DNA from: Silvania confinis | Lineage (GTDB): Bacteria; Pseudomonadota; Gammaproteobacteria; Enterobacterales; Enterobacteriaceae | Length of the DNA stretch: 64,000 bases | Assembly (NCBI RefSeq): GCF_025564085.1 | Contig: NZ_JAMGZJ010000078.1 | Span: 434,001 to 498,000 of the forward strand | Direction: 5' to 3' | Shown here: one piece after another, positions 63,909-64,000 of the stretch | How the letters are laid out: every line of letters begins with the position of its first letter | Numbering within the stretch: the first letter of the stretch is position 1 | The notes under the pieces: model-generated | What the model saw: only the letters and a program-made list of their open reading frames with translations | Told to the model about the DNA's origin: nothing | The model's database searches: none | Translations under genes and position numbers: made by a program

Positions 63909-64000
63909 ATGAAGAACAAGCTGTTATTGATGTTTGCATTACTGGGTGCACCTGGCGTAGTTTTCGCAACTAATGATTTGGCAGCATCAGAATACAACTT
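63909..64000 (+). CDS. csgB: curli nucleator CsgB (5' part, cut by window end)
   Basis: Only the first 30 codons lie in the window: MKNKLLLMFALLGAPGVVFA, then TNDLAASEYN. The first 20 or so residues are a Sec signal peptide, and the sequence that follows matches the start of mature CsgB. The gene is divergent from csgD. The nucleator would seed CsgA amyloid on the cell surface. Confidence 0.93.
   Translation, partial: MKNKLLLMFALLGAPGVVFATNDLAASEYN

Overview
The window is chromosomal DNA from a member of the Enterobacteriaceae close to Enterobacter, Lelliottia, Leclercia and Citrobacter. The right half (about 31.7-64 kb) carries the E. coli core order agp-yccJ-wrbA-ymdF, rutGFEDCBA/rutR, putA/putP, efeUOB, phoH, tRNA-Ser, ghrA-ycdX-ycdY-ycdZ and csgGFED/csgB, with proteins nearly co-linear with their E. 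coli counterparts. The left half is accessory and catabolic. The species cannot be fixed from the sequence alone.

Left part. A four-gene chaperone-usher fimbrial operon (736-5630) follows a 735-base leader that holds an RcsAB-like box. Next come a GNAT acetyltransferase, an unrecognised lipoprotein, a class C beta-lactamase with no ampR beside it, and a secreted sugar-isomerase-like TIM barrel behind two identical GTAATCGATTAC operators. A Fur-boxed cassette (10040-15268) encodes a ChaN-like lipoprotein, a dedicated TonB, a TonB-dependent receptor and a YncE-like beta-propeller, and looks like an iron or haem uptake unit. Two small exported proteins follow.

Carbohydrate island (16.5-26.1 kb). 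The sucrose genes cscB-cscA lie divergent from cscR, with no cscK beside them. Next to them is a second LacI-controlled locus: a ROK (Mak-like) kinase and its LacI regulator, divergent from a GPH-family symporter and a GH127 beta-L-arabinofuranosidase. Three near-identical TTTTACTAAAA palindromes sit in the divergent promoter. The ROK kinase may supply the fructokinase missing from the csc cluster.

Small accessory block (26.1-31.6 kb). A DUF1272 zinc-ribbon protein overlaps an M24-fold protein that lacks two metal ligands. An A+T-rich pair follows: a free-standing polymorphic toxin-44-type domain overlapping a membrane-anchored candidate immunity protein. Two SDR oxidoreductase/HxlR regulator pairs come next, each with inverted-repeat operators.

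Core part. Uracil catabolism (rut), proline use (put, with four GTTGCA operators), acid-induced ferrous iron uptake (efeUOB, intact, with a Fur box) and curli biogenesis (csg) are all recognisable. Departures from E. coli K-12 are a DMT transporter beside rutG, an LprI-like gene between rutR and putA, a DUF3574 lipoprotein and a NupC paralogue between putP and efeU, absence of pgaABCD/ycdT between phoH and ghrA, and a pirin/LysR pair bracketed by two direct repeats, each containing a complete tRNA-Ser(GGA) gene, with a third partial copy beside phoH. csgB is cut by the window end.
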